Assembly (NCBI GenBank): GCA_943737045.1
Contig: CALSFV010000225.1
Coordinates: forward strand, 806,001 to 870,000
DNA length: 64,000 nt
From: Parapristionchus giblindavisi
Lineage: Eukaryota; Nematoda; Chromadorea; Rhabditida; Diplogasteridae
Reading direction: 5' to 3'
Shown here in pieces: positions 37,231-53,407 of the stretch. The notes beneath the pieces were generated by a model. The model did no database searches and was not told the DNA's origin. It saw only the letters and a program-made list of their open reading frames with translations. Position 1 is the first letter of the stretch; each line of letters begins with the position of its first letter. Made by a program: the position numbers and the translations under genes.

Positions 37231-37960
37231 TGTCACGAGAAAATCGACCTAAAATGGCTATTTTTCGGAATGGGGCGAAAAACATGAAATGAGTTAGCAT
37301 CAGTTTTCGGTACCTCTAGGCATGTCCTACCATCCCCCCAAAGTCCCATTGTGCTACTATCATTCTGGGGGCTCCCTGCACCGGGTCGGTAATCCGGGAA
37401 CCCAACTTTGAACTCAAATATCTCAGTTCGGGTGCATTTCTGTGAAACACTGCCACAAGGGTAACCCCCGCTATTTTTCCGAACTCTACCGATCTAAACA
37501 AACCAGTAGCCGTATGCAAGAACCGTTTTCCAGGAAAATGTGACGTCATTAGCGTAGGCGGAGGCGTTTTCCAAAAATCCTACGCCTAAGCTAATGACGT
37601 CACATTTTCCTGGAAAACGGTTCTTGCATACGGCCACAGAGGTCATGAAAATGCTGCTGAAGAACGCTACACTCTGGACTAAATGACTCAAAAAACTGTC
37701 GATTCGGCGCGGCAGGGCCTGGAATATGTAATGTAAATTTTCTAGGGCTACAAAATGAGTGATTAACGAAAAAATACGTCCATGGAGGCGTTTGTTTCAT
37801 CTCCTCGAAAACTTCCTGATCATTTGAAGTCCTTTTAATTCAACCCATTTTATTCCATTCCATTCCATTTCATATGCGTGATCGCGCGCGGTGCGGAATG
37901 AAACATAAATAGCGTGTTCTCACTTTCGATTTCTTTAATTTCCAGACCGCGCGATGTGAA
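37231..37960. mobile_element. Foldback-family fragment hosting a transposon nest
   Basis: It starts TGTCACGAGAAAATCGACC at the point where unit 2 stops matching unit 1. It is related to the inner arms of 30255-31745 (CTAGGCATGTCCTACCA, and a tail containing GTGCGGAATGAAACATAAA). A palindromic MITE and then a hAT-like fragment interrupt it, and the right end was not found. Confidence 0.55.
37507..37636. mobile_element. 130-bp near-perfect palindromic MITE, CAG target duplication
   Basis: The ends TAGCCGTATGCAAGAACC and its inverse are flanked by CAG (37504-37506 and 37637-37639). The related sequence at 31035-31060 shows the uninterrupted target. It shares its terminal 60 bp with the 29637-29984 MITE. 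Confidence 0.8.
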
Positions 37961-38098
37961 ATAGAATAGCTTTTTCATAAAATTTAAAAATTTTGGAACA
38001 ACAATTAAAATTTCATTTGTGGCAAACTAGATAATTTATCATGTAAACGGCTTCAATTAAGAATCACACAGTAGAAATTCTTTCATTTCCATCATATA
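37960..38098. repeat. Fragment of a hAT-like MITE, target of the mariner
   Basis: Reverse-complement match to 59180-59280 of the hAT-like element at 58903-59401. It reads TTTTGGAACAA, AATTAAGAATCACACAGT and CCATCATA. It ends exactly at the mariner TA. Confidence 0.55.
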
Positions 38099-38210
38099 TT
38101 AGGTTGATGCATTCCTGTTTTCCGTTTTTCATATGTGTACTTTGCTCCCTCCTCCCTGCGGCCGACAACCACTGTGCTCTATAATATAAACTACTTGCCC
38201 CTCCCTCTTA

Positions 38211-38572
38211 TCAGCCGCAGTGCCACAACCATCTAGTGAGCAGTCTCCTTCCCACAATGCCCCATCGACAACTCATCATCTTCTTCTGGTGCGTTTCGTC
38301 TTTGGCGACGGGTTCCGACTGATCCTCCTTGTCCACCCACTGGGTACTTCTCACAACGTGATGGTAGACGATCCATTTCTCATCTCCCATTATGAGATTG
38401 TCCAGCCAGGATGTCGTATTTTCGTATGTAAGAAAACTTATTGCTGTGTCAACTCGACAATTCTTGTTCTTTTCGCTCAAGACGTGGGGAATCCAACGGC
38501 CCAACTTTCGTACCTTGTCGACCTTCTTCAGTCCTCGAACGACAGTTGCCTGGTATTAATGTGATGTACAGT
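38211..38572 (-). pseudogene. Mariner transposase, C-terminal fragment
   Basis: The product reads LGRWIPHVLSEKNK, then MGDEKWIVYHHVVRS and QWVDKEDQSEPV. These match the mariner signature region around the second catalytic Asp (GDEKW). The last catalytic region is absent or degenerate and the N-terminal part lies at 42916-43242. Confidence 0.85.
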
Positions 38573-38640
38573 ATACATATAAAACATGCAAATGTACTCT
38601 AGTAATATTATATAACATGCAATACAAAACTAGTTAAGGC

Positions 38641-38712
38641 CCCGCTGTTTCGGCCAGGGGTTCTAGACAGCGGAACCCTACTCAGTGGTGTTGGCCATCT
38701 TCAGTAGAACCA
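38641..38712 (-). ncRNA. Hammerhead-ribozyme-like core segments in the 3' region of the Penelope-like element
   Basis: On the minus strand, in order: GGTTCTA, CTGAAGA (fits CUGANGA), GGCC, then CCGCTG-TC-TAGAACC, then GGCC-GAAAC-AGCGG. GGTTCTA pairs with TAGAACC (7 bp), and ACAGCGG with CCGCTGT (7 bp, with the following C as the cleavage-site base). All conserved core pieces are present, but the substrate strand lies within the stem II loop, so the fold needs two RNA copies. One extra U precedes stem II. Confidence 0.45.
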
Positions 38713-38984
38713 CCACTGAGTATTGTTATCAAAATTAACGTATAATAGTAAAAGTATGTATCTAATACATACTCATATCAACTAATCAACAAATGACATG
38801 CACGAAAACAAAGTAAACAAAGTGATGATCTAGTACAAAATCAAGATATCATGGAAAATAAAATAAAATCAATATCAAAAGTAAAGTTTGTCACAAAACT
38901 ATGAGCATGCATGTTTTAAATATGTTTTAGACTACAAATATTGTATCTGAAACTCACAAATCGCCTCCTCATCCTATCGTCTAA

Positions 38985-39120
38985 AGTAGAGGTATCGTAG
39001 AAGAAGAGGTAGAGATATCGCAGAAGGAGAGGTAGAGACTTCGTAGAAGGAGAGGTAGAGGCTTCATAGAAGGAGAGGTAGAGACTTCGTAGAAGGAAAG
39101 GTAGAGGCAGAAGGGCGAAT
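38985..39120. repeat. Tandem repeat, about 24 bp, five copies
   Basis: The units resemble CGTAGAAGGAGAGGTAGAG. They lie in the 3' region of the Penelope-like element. Confidence 0.85.
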
Positions 39121-39272
39121 AGAGCCGAGACTAGTGTAGTGAAAGTGAGAGAAATGATGATGATAATAGAGAGGAGGGAAGGGAAGGTAGATCAAGCCGC
39201 ATGTCTCTCTCTATTGATTAGTACCCATGAGTAGTGAGCATTGATCGAAGTATTATGTGTCTATACTAATCT

Positions 39273-42014
39273 CTACGATATCGATTGATTCAGACATTGA
39301 GTACATATTCCAGCATTATTAGTACCATACTTTATGGAAATATAAGGACAACTATTTAGAGTTCTAAAAAGTCTCCTATGTATCATCTCTTTCGGGTAAT
39401 CAATCGAAATAAAGTATTTAACCATTGATTTTATTCTTATTTCGAAATCTGTTAATTTTGAACAGTTTCTGAACGTCCGTATAATTTCCCCATGAAGGGT
39501 ATTCAGTCCCATTCTAATTGGTGAATTTGATTTGTAGTGAGGATATCTTATAACGTTAAATTGATAGTCATCTGTTTTGTTGTACAATGTAGTATTTATT
39601 TTACCGTCCATCATTATATTGATTTGAAGGTCTAAGAATGCACATTCGTTATTTCTTTCATTTGTTCTTTCGAGTGTTAGTGAGTTGTGATACATTTCTT
39701 TAGTAATTTCAATGAAGTCCATAGTTTTGTCTGATATATGGAATAAATCATCAATATATCTATATGTTTTATTAAGTGAGAATGTTAGAGGATGACCATT
39801 TTTAATTTTATCATAGACGTATTGATATTCCATTACTGCTAAAGTCAAATCAGCTATCTGTGGTGAAGCATTATTTCCTTGAGGAATTCCTTTCTCTTGT
39901 TTGTAATATGTTCCACCATAAAAAGCGTAACTGTTTTCAAGAATATATTCAAGCATAAGTTTCACATCGTTCTTGTGATAAGTAATGCCCTTCGAAATCT
40001 TGTTTGTTTTATCATAACGAACGTAATTGCCTTGTATGTTTATAAATTCGGAGTGGGAATTCTTAAACAAAAGATCTACAAGATAGAAAATCTTTTCTTT
40101 GACAATTTTATGTGGTAAATTTGTGAAAAGCGAAGCAAAATCTGCACAGAAAATTTTATTGTTTTGGCCATGACAAGTATTCAATCCATTTATGACTTTG
40201 AATGTATTTTGAATTGAGAAAAAGCAATTAGTACCATTCCGCCCAGATTTTATATTGCAGTACCTTCTAAAATGGTTTTGCAGAAATTTTAAAATTTTTT
40301 GAAGTTGAACAGAAACTGGTTTAAGACTGCTGTTATGTGCTCCTGTAATGAATCTGAATTTTATTGGCGTTTTGTGCATTTTGGGAATACCATAAATACG
40401 TGGTAATGAACAGTCCAGGTTTCTTGTAAGTGACATGCTAAGTGTAAATTTTAAATGATCTTTGATCTTTGATTCATAGTCTAAGTTATCAATAGGTTTA
40501 TAGGTACGTTCTCCTGTATGGTTTGTGTTCATTTCCTTTTCCATAAAAATCAAGTAAAGTTTTTTACAGGTAAAGGCATAATTTCCAGATGCTTTATCAA
40601 TCATTGTAATTATGAAATCTTTCTTAAGTTTATCCAATTCTTTCCCGTATCTGTTTATATTTTGAGCGTCACGATTTATATCGATTTTGTTTATCTTTCT
40701 TTCAATTACTGGAATGATATAATTCACAATATTCTCTGTTGTGTCAATCGACAAAGATTGTGGCTTTTTATTCTTTTTGGAGAGTTTCGTAACTGTATCT
40801 TTGATGGATTCCTTTAAAGTATTTATTATAGTTTGATTATCACAGACTGGTTGCAATCTGTATTTTGTACCTTTATCAAAGATTGATGCCAGTTCCTTAT
40901 TTTTAATAATTCCAGTGTCTCCTGTACAGACATGTCCGTAATGATTATTTATGTAATTAGGATAATTCGAACAAGAACACTGTGAATTGAGTATGTATGA
41001 TATATCATTCTCTGTTAAATTCTTTAAAAACTTTCCATAATTGCAAATTAATGATGAAATTGGAGAATTCAGTGAATATGTTATGCAAAGTTTAGGGTTT
41101 TCTATATCACTTATATTTCGGAAATAATCTTTAATCACTTTTGCATTGAACATTTGATGTAATGATATGTTTTCAATAAACTTTCCAAAGTATGGCAGTT
41201 TGATTAGGATATCGTTTTTTGTCATACACTTGTCTTTACTTCTATAGTATTTCCAATAATGAGGACATATTATACTAAATACTTTATATCGAATTTTTAA
41301 CGAGAGTAAATTAAATTCATTTGTTGCAGTATATACTTCCAATTTTCTGAGTGTATGATGCGAAAACTGTCTTCCATATATAAATAATGATCGAGCTTCG
41401 AGATTACTAATATCACTAATAATATCCTCAACGGACACTGTAGATTTGTATTTCGGCATTCGTCGTTTTTTATTTCTATTTCCTCTATCTCTTTTGAAAG
41501 ATTGAATAGGAAGAGTATAAAATGGATGTGACTGTTTAGATAAAGGATTGATATCTTCAGAGATGCAACCAAAATTAACTATTTGATCATTCAGACCAAG
41601 AGGATATGCTGAATTAAGTGACTTAATCCATAAAAGTTCTTTCTCTCTTAGTTCATCTTTGTTCTTTCCGTGGTCTAAAATATCAATGGAGAATGACTCT
41701 CGAGTATGACCGTTTTCTTTGAAGTGCTTGCTTAGGAAAGTATTTAGTTTATTTCCAGAAAATGATGTTCTATGCTGACTCATACGGTCTTTCACCGTCT
41801 GAGTGGTCTCTCCAACATATTGTTTTCGACAAATATCACAAGTTATAAGATATACAACATTTACAGAGTCACAACTAGTATTACACGGTTTATTAGTTAG
41901 AAAAATATTATTTGTAATAGTGCTTATGACTCCTTTGTTCCATCTCATTTTTGGACATATAACACATCGTCTATTATTACATGAAGATCCAATATAATCA
42001 GAATATTCTCCCAA
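39273..42014 (-). CDS. GIY-YIG endonuclease-reverse transcriptase of a Penelope-like element
   Basis: The uninterrupted frame is 913 codons. Residues 12-62 carry Cys pairs (CNNRRCVIC, CDIC). The GIY-YIG domain follows at about 53-145 (VVYLITCDICRKQYVGETTQ). A middle region near 345-370 has CSCSNYPNYI and HYGHVCTGD, typical of this group. RT motifs follow in order: PRIYGIPKMHKTP near 545, CADFASLFTNLPH near 650, GIPQGNNASPQIADL near 735 and the catalytic YIDD near 780. The frame stays open up to 42104 with no ATG before residue 1 (a TTG), so the true start is unclear. A second frame with an ATG at 42172 overlaps. All key RT residues appear intact. Confidence 0.9.
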   Translation of the reverse strand: MGEYSDYIGSSCNNRRCVICPKMRWNKGVISTITNNIFLTNKPCNTSCDSVNVVYLITCDICRKQYVGETTQTVKDRMSQHRTSFSGNKLNTFLSKHFKENGHTRESFSIDILDHGKNKDELREKELLWIKSLNSAYPLGLNDQIVNFGCISEDINPLSKQSHPFYTLPIQSFKRDRGNRNKKRRMPKYKSTVSVEDIISDISNLEARSLFIYGRQFSHHTLRKLEVYTATNEFNLLSLKIRYKVFSIICPHYWKYYRSKDKCMTKNDILIKLPYFGKFIENISLHQMFNAKVIKDYFRNISDIENPKLCITYSLNSPISSLICNYGKFLKNLTENDISYILNSQCSCSNYPNYINNHYGHVCTGDTGIIKNKELASIFDKGTKYRLQPVCDNQTIINTLKESIKDTVTKLSKKNKKPQSLSIDTTENIVNYIIPVIERKINKIDINRDAQNINRYGKELDKLKKDFIITMIDKASGNYAFTCKKLYLIFMEKEMNTNHTGERTYKPIDNLDYESKIKDHLKFTLSMSLTRNLDCSLPRIYGIPKMHKTPIKFRFITGAHNSSLKPVSVQLQKILKFLQNHFRRYCNIKSGRNGTNCFFSIQNTFKVINGLNTCHGQNNKIFCADFASLFTNLPHKIVKEKIFYLVDLLFKNSHSEFINIQGNYVRYDKTNKISKGITYHKNDVKLMLEYILENSYAFYGGTYYKQEKGIPQGNNASPQIADLTLAVMEYQYVYDKIKNGHPLTFSLNKTYRYIDDLFHISDKTMDFIEITKEMYHNSLTLERTNERNNECAFLDLQINIMMDGKINTTLYNKTDDYQFNVIRYPHYKSNSPIRMGLNTLHGEIIRTFRNCSKLTDFEIRIKSMVKYFISIDYPKEMIHRRLFRTLNSCPYISIKYGTNNAGICTQCLNQSIS

Positions 42015-42915
42015 TGTGACAACTGCTCTACCTTCTTCCGTTCTAAGTAACTTATTATAGTTAAAAGATGGGTTTTGTTTTTTGGAGGGAGGTTTTGCGA
42101 GCTGTTATAGGGATGCTCATCCCGTGGGCTTGTAGGCCGGTCGAACGGACAATTAGGTGGGGCTGCCACCAAGGGGCGACTCCCTAAATAGGGAACCTGG
42201 ATCTGGCCAGACCGCTTTACACCTCCACACTCCGTCCGACCTTTTGTCGCTGTGGATAGGTGGTCACTGCAGTCCTGATCAATAAATAGTAATGATCAGT
42301 TAATTAGAGTATAAAAATATATAAGCCAGTTTTGTATTATTAGCTTAATCGATAAGCCAATAGAATATAAATTGTAGTGTATAAAATAGGAGGAAGTGCG
42401 AAATGCAGTTGCACTAAAGAGCGAAGGGGTTGAAGTTTGGTGCGGTACTCCATATGTGGAGTGTCAAGAGAGCTTTGTCAACATTTAGTTGACATAATAC
42501 TTTTTGAAGGAAGAAGTGAATTTATTACGGTAGTGTGATTCTGCATTGGGAAGAAAAGAAATTAAACTTTATTGGAATCATAAATTGTTGGATGTCTTTC
42601 AAAGAACGCTTTAAATTGTCCAAATTCGATGTGGATGATGAAAAGTTGTTTTGTTTAAGGGTTGATTTGAAGGAAATAAGAATGATTCGGGTGAAATGAT
42701 TTCGTTAAAGTTATCTTTAATAATAATATCGTCGAGAATTCAATAGTAAAGTTGAAATGAGTTTGTCCACAGTACCCGCAAAGTAGTGCGGGCAAGGGAC
42801 ATAGTTACTTCCACGAAGGATATATCCAACGTGGTCGCTGTCTAAGTAATGACAGCTGAATACACCTTCCGAGGAAGGCGCTTAGTACATTTATTAAAAC
42901 ATATAGTAACAAAAA

Positions 42916-43242
42916 TATATACGATACTCCGAGAGTCTACGCTATTTCTCGCGTAGTAGCGAATGGCTCCCCTTCGACTGTGCTGCGCAGCAAATCCAAA
43001 TCGATCACTCATGCAGGTTGCGACCTCTCCTCGTCTTCGAGATTGTAGTTGTGGGCCTCGAATAGTTTGAACCAATTACGTACTGTGTGCTCGGAGGGGA
43101 CATCCTGGGGATATACTCGAGCTAGTTGACGGTGGGTCTCGGGTGGTTTGGTGCCAGAGAGGAAGAGAAATAACATTACGTTGCATATGTGGACACTGTT
43201 TGGGTGGAATCGATGGGGCATTGTGGGAACGAGACTGCTCAC
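42916..43242 (-). pseudogene. Mariner transposase, N-terminal fragment
   Basis: The product reads GTKPPETHRQLARVYPQDVP and TVRNWFKLFEAHNYNLEDEE, the paired helix-turn-helix region of mariner transposases. It continues in a shifted frame with an in-frame stop in the second HTH (about 42940). It is the 5' half of the same element as 38211-38572. Confidence 0.8.
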
Positions 43243-43859
43243 TAGCTGGTTGTGGCACTGCGACTGATAAGAGGGAGGGGCAAGTTGTTTATATTACACA
43301 GCGTTCTCATGACTTTCAAAGCAAGAACGACCGCTCAACATACAAACTCTCTCGAATACAATGGTCTCTCCTTTGTCTTGCTTTGGAAGAAAAATGGCTT
43401 GGACCAGAATACTGTGATTATAGAGCACAGTGGTTGTTGTCGCGGTCGGCTGCAGAGAGGAGGGAGCAAAGTACACATATCAAAAACGGAAAACAGGAAT
43501 GCATCAACCTAATAGATAGTAAAAATTCAGTGCATTGATGTTTCAAAAGAGAAATAAACATTGTTTAAAGGAAATATGCAACGAAAAGTTACCTGAACTT
43601 ATTTTATTCTATTAGACGCTGAAAGTTATCATTTTAACTTAATTGTTCATGGTTAAGCAGGAGAAAGCAACAAAGAAATAAAAATTCGCTAAAAGAAGTA
43701 GGCTTGCCTGAAGCGTCCCCTACCTCCCACCACCTCGATTGTAGTGATTGAATATGCCAAAATAATTCGCCTCGTCTTAATTTAATTTTTTCATGTATTT
43801 CATAGTTATCAAATCAAGTCAGAGATTAACGAAATATCGATAAAAAAACAAATTAAAAG

Positions 43860-44225
43860 AAGTAAAACAATGATAGCCTTCATTATATATAAGATTATCC
43901 ACAATTTTGTAGACTTAGACCCTCGCACATTTTTCCTTTTTTCCCACGCAATTACCCGTACTCGTGGCCATAATATGAAACTTAGAACATATCGATCATC
44001 CACTTCTCACTATCTCTCATTTATTAGTAATCGTATTGTACCTTTATGGAATTCTTTCGAAAATAGTATTGTAAGTCAACCCAACTCAATTATGTTTTGT
44101 TCTTTCGTACGAAAATGTTTCTGTGATCAAGTAATTGCAGTGCATACTACATTTCTTCATAATTGATTTCACGCTCAAATCTCTCTATTTTATCCCACCA
44201 TAAGTAACCTCTTTGTAAGAAATGA
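43860..44225 (+). mobile_element. LINE C-terminal fragment with microsatellite tail
   Basis: The frame 43870-44166 ends like the C-terminus of CR1/Jockey-type RT proteins (TRTRGHNMKLRTYRSST, then SFISNRIVPLWNSF). The 3' end CCTCTTTGTAAGAAATGATA leads into a long ATT array. It is strongly 5'-truncated. Confidence 0.7.
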
Positions 44226-44228
44226 TAA

Positions 44229-44379
<151 letters not shown>

Positions 44380-44403
44380 AAATATACCCAGAGAGATCTT
44401 ATG

Positions 44404-44865
44404 CTGTGTTCAGAACTTGGAAAATGCAAGAAAATGCGGAAAATGCTGTTCAAAAGTTCAGGTGGAAAATGCTCGAAAATGCTCGATTTTGTATCGAAAA
44501 GATGGTTTTATACACTTTAAAAGGGTTGAACCTCGTTGTTTCATGGAAAACAGCGAACTTAGGTCGTTTATAAAGTATGCTGCTGAAATAAATATCGTAT
44601 GATCCTTTTTTGAGCACTTTAAGCCGAATATCAACGAAAATGCTGCGAAAAATCAACCTAGCGAGTCCATATTTAAAAATATCACTTATCATCAATAAAA
44701 TGCGTCCATAACACTGTTTGTGACCAATAAACGTTGATATTAAACAAAAAAACCATTAAAATTAGCTTAAAATCCTCGAAAATGAGCATTTTCAGAGCAT
44801 TTTCCGGCTGAACTTCTGAACAGCATTTTCCGCATTTTCGTGCATTTTCCAAGTTCTGAACACTG
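44404..44865. mobile_element. 462-bp TIR element with GTGTTCAGAACTTGG ends
   Basis: CTGTGTTCAGAACTTGG and its inverse ending GTTCTGAACACTG bound repeated GAAAATGC motifs on both arms. The ends resemble hAT termini (CAGTG) but no clear 8-bp duplication is visible. Confidence 0.6.
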
Positions 44866-44879
44866 CATTACAGAGCAAA

Positions 44880-45070
44880 AAGCGCGCTGTAAGCCAATCA
44901 ATTATCAATATATGTGATTTGTTCCGCTGGTTAGCAGCGTTGCGGAATGATTTTAACTTTTGAATTGAAAAATAAATTATTTAGAACTCATTATTTCCTT
45001 TGATATTTTGTCAAGACTGACCTTGACTCAATAGAAATCGAAATAATAAAAAAAGATCAATAATAATAAT
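44880..45070. repeat. hAT-like MITE fragment
   Basis: Reverse-complement match to about 59025-59170. It contains ATATTTTGTCAAGACTGACC and TTGACTCAATAGAAATCGAA. Confidence 0.55.
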
Positions 45071-45079
45071 ATTCTTCAA

Positions 45080-45748
45080 GTTTGAAATGTTTTCATTTAT
45101 GCGGCTTATTGTGAAGCACTAATGATGTAAATAATATTAAGCCAATGCTCAATGGCTGATCTCTCCTTTCAACCATTTTTTTCGAAAATTTTCATTCTGA
45201 TTGCGTGCGAAAAATCAAAATTGTGTTTGAATCAGTTTCCGACTTGCTTTCTGTAACATTCTGTCATAGTACTTTACAATGTACATAATCAATATGAAAA
45301 TCATTTATTTTCGAAAATTCTTTTTTTTGTCATGGAAATCGTTTTTTTCAAAAGTGAGCCGAATGCTGGGATTCCAGTTCTACTATGTTTGCTCATCATG
45401 AAACTTCACATTGTCATTGTCATTTGCTCATTGTCGCACCATTCAAGTCGAAAAACTGGAATATTTTAGAAATTTGCCGTGAAAGTAGGCACTCAAATTG
45501 AATTTTATGAATTTTCGAAAATAAACGATTTTCATATTGATTATGTACATTGCAAAGTACTAAGACAGAATGTTACAGAAACCAAGTTGGAAACTGATTC
45601 AAACACAATTCTGATTTTTCGCACGCATTTAGCACGAAAATTTTCGAAAAATGATTGAAAGGAGAGATCAGCCATTGAGCATTGGCTGAATATTATTAAT
45701 ATCATTAGTACTTCACAATAAGCCGCATAAATGCAAACATTTCAAAAT
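45080..45748. mobile_element. Long-TIR foldback element (unit 2 copy)
   Basis: Ortholog of 9323-9970, with better-preserved ends (GAAATGTTTTCATTTATGCG and inverse). From here to 51108 the sequence is collinear with unit 1. Confidence 0.65.
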
Positions 45749-46369
45749 TGAGAAATTTTGAAATTTTCGGACCATGACCCCGGGTCCTGAAAATCGAAAT
45801 TGTCAAATTCATCCAAGTGATGGGCTTCTTGTGTCATTTTACTCCTCTCACCTCGAAACTTTGAGTGGACCACAATTTCTCACCAATCGTTTGGAAAATA
45901 CAGCATTTGTTCGGGACAACCATCGATGACGGAAGTTCGAGCGAAAAATTCGACAAATGGTCTAACGAGGAGAACCCAGTTTTAAGTGAAATCGATGCTG
46001 AAATACTTAGGCTACAATACCTTGTGGAAAAACTCTGTCATAAACTAGAACAAGCGATGTTTTGTACGAAAAAAAACAAAAATTTTAGTAGGAAAAGTGG
46101 TTTAGGAATCAACGCACATTCGATGCTAACAGTGAATTTGCAAGGTCTGTGCACCCTAGACGCATCGCAAATGGTATTTAAACTTCATTTCTACAATTGA
46201 GAAATTATGATTTTTAAATGTTTTCGCACTTAAATTAATTTTTGTAATAGCCACAAACATGAAATTTCTGCTGTTCTGTATAATAAGGGCCAGTGACACT
46301 CCTAACACCCAAGTATGGACCCTCAGTTCTCATTGCTAGCGCACGTGTCCGGGGGGAGGCTGGTCGAAT
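45749..46369. other. Intergenic, unit 2
   Basis: It matches unit 1 except at about 45950-46200, where unit 2 has a different block. That block has an open frame (EIDAEILRLQYLVEKLCHKL) of unknown meaning. No gene is called. Confidence 0.4.
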
Positions 46370-46704
46370 ACACGGCGGTTCAATGAAGAGAAATCCCTAC
46401 ATTTAACTTTGGCTTGAATGCTCTTGCATTACGAAAAATCGACAAAGTTGATTTGCACTGGGCGGGATTCGAACCTACGAGGTTCGGATCGCTAAACAAA
46501 ATCTCTATCCACTAAGCCATCTCAGCATGACTCGCGAATCGTAAAACTTGATGATAGGTCTAGTCAGAAGCGAGCGCCCAGATATACCGTAATCAACTTT
46601 CGCGCTGGGAGAACCTAGATGTTTTACTGCTTATCATCACTCAGTTTGCGATACTTTCTTTCTCAGGCAAGAGCTTCTTAATTACTATCATTGAGCCGCC
46701 GTGG
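46370..46704. mobile_element. 335-bp TIR element with AAT duplication, unit 2 only
   Basis: The ends ACACGGCGGTTCAATGA and TCATTGAGCCGCCGTGG are flanked by AAT (46367-46369 and 46705-46707). The unit 1 site (about 10828) is empty. A tRNA-like module lies inside on the minus strand. Confidence 0.8.
46455..46527 (-). tRNA. tRNA-like module inside the 46370-46704 element
   Basis: A-box-like ATGGCTTAGTGGATAGAG and B-box GGTTCGAATCC are correctly spaced. The T stem pairs only in part and the acceptor stem poorly, so it is probably tRNA-derived and not functional. Confidence 0.4.
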
Positions 46705-47282
46705 AATATGAGCGAGTCTTAGGGAACATGACTCTTAATGTGATTATACCAATCAACTTTGCTACCATCGTCGTAGTATTGTATTTATGCGTACTCCACT
46801 GTATTACAATTTGTTTAAAAATCATGTTTTCCAACGCATAAAGTATATTTTGTATTATTACAGTATGCTTTACGCTCGAACATTTAATAGAACATCTTTA
46901 TACTCACTATGTCACTACAATATAATACAAAATCTGTTCAAATCCCTCTACGGGGGAGGAAATGAGGGTATATTATAATACAAATAAACGTCTTTCTGAG
47001 TCGGACAAACGCGACCGGACCCTACAAAGTGGCGGCCATAGCTGAGTCGTACCAATGATGATTAATTAACCGATTTGGGAGGAAAAAAGGAGACTTGAGA
47101 CAAACAAATGGAATAGCACTCATAACAGTTGGGGAGGGGAGCAGTCTTGGTAATAAAATATACAATTGTCAATCAATATTAAGTTTAGGAAGGGGCCGAA
47201 CGTAGTACTGGCACATGTTGAGGTGGAAATCGATAAATCAATCGATATTATCGATCGATATCGATATTGATCGATAAGTGAT

Positions 47283-53395
<6,113 letters not shown>

Positions 53396-53407
53396 GGCTG
53401 GACCCCT

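Larger units (their letters stand above)
38573..42915 (-). mobile_element. Penelope-like retroelement with N-terminal GIY-YIG endonuclease
   Basis: The boundaries are set by where mariner transposase coding breaks (about 42915) and resumes (about 38572), so they are approximate. The element has one long ORF (39273-42014), a 3' region with a tandem repeat and hammerhead-like sequences, and about 0.8 kb of 5' sequence (42105-42915). An endonuclease ahead of the RT identifies the permuted Naiad/Chlamys-type group rather than canonical Penelope. Confidence 0.8.
38099..43512 (-). mobile_element. Mariner element, split by a Penelope-like retroelement
   Basis: The terminal repeats TTAGGTTGATGCATTCCTG (38099) and its inverse (ending 43512) are flanked by TA. 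TTAGGTTG is the usual mariner terminus. The terminal repeats are long (over 150 bp). Transposase remnants lie near both ends on the minus strand. About 4.3 kb of Penelope-like element sits between them. Confidence 0.85.
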
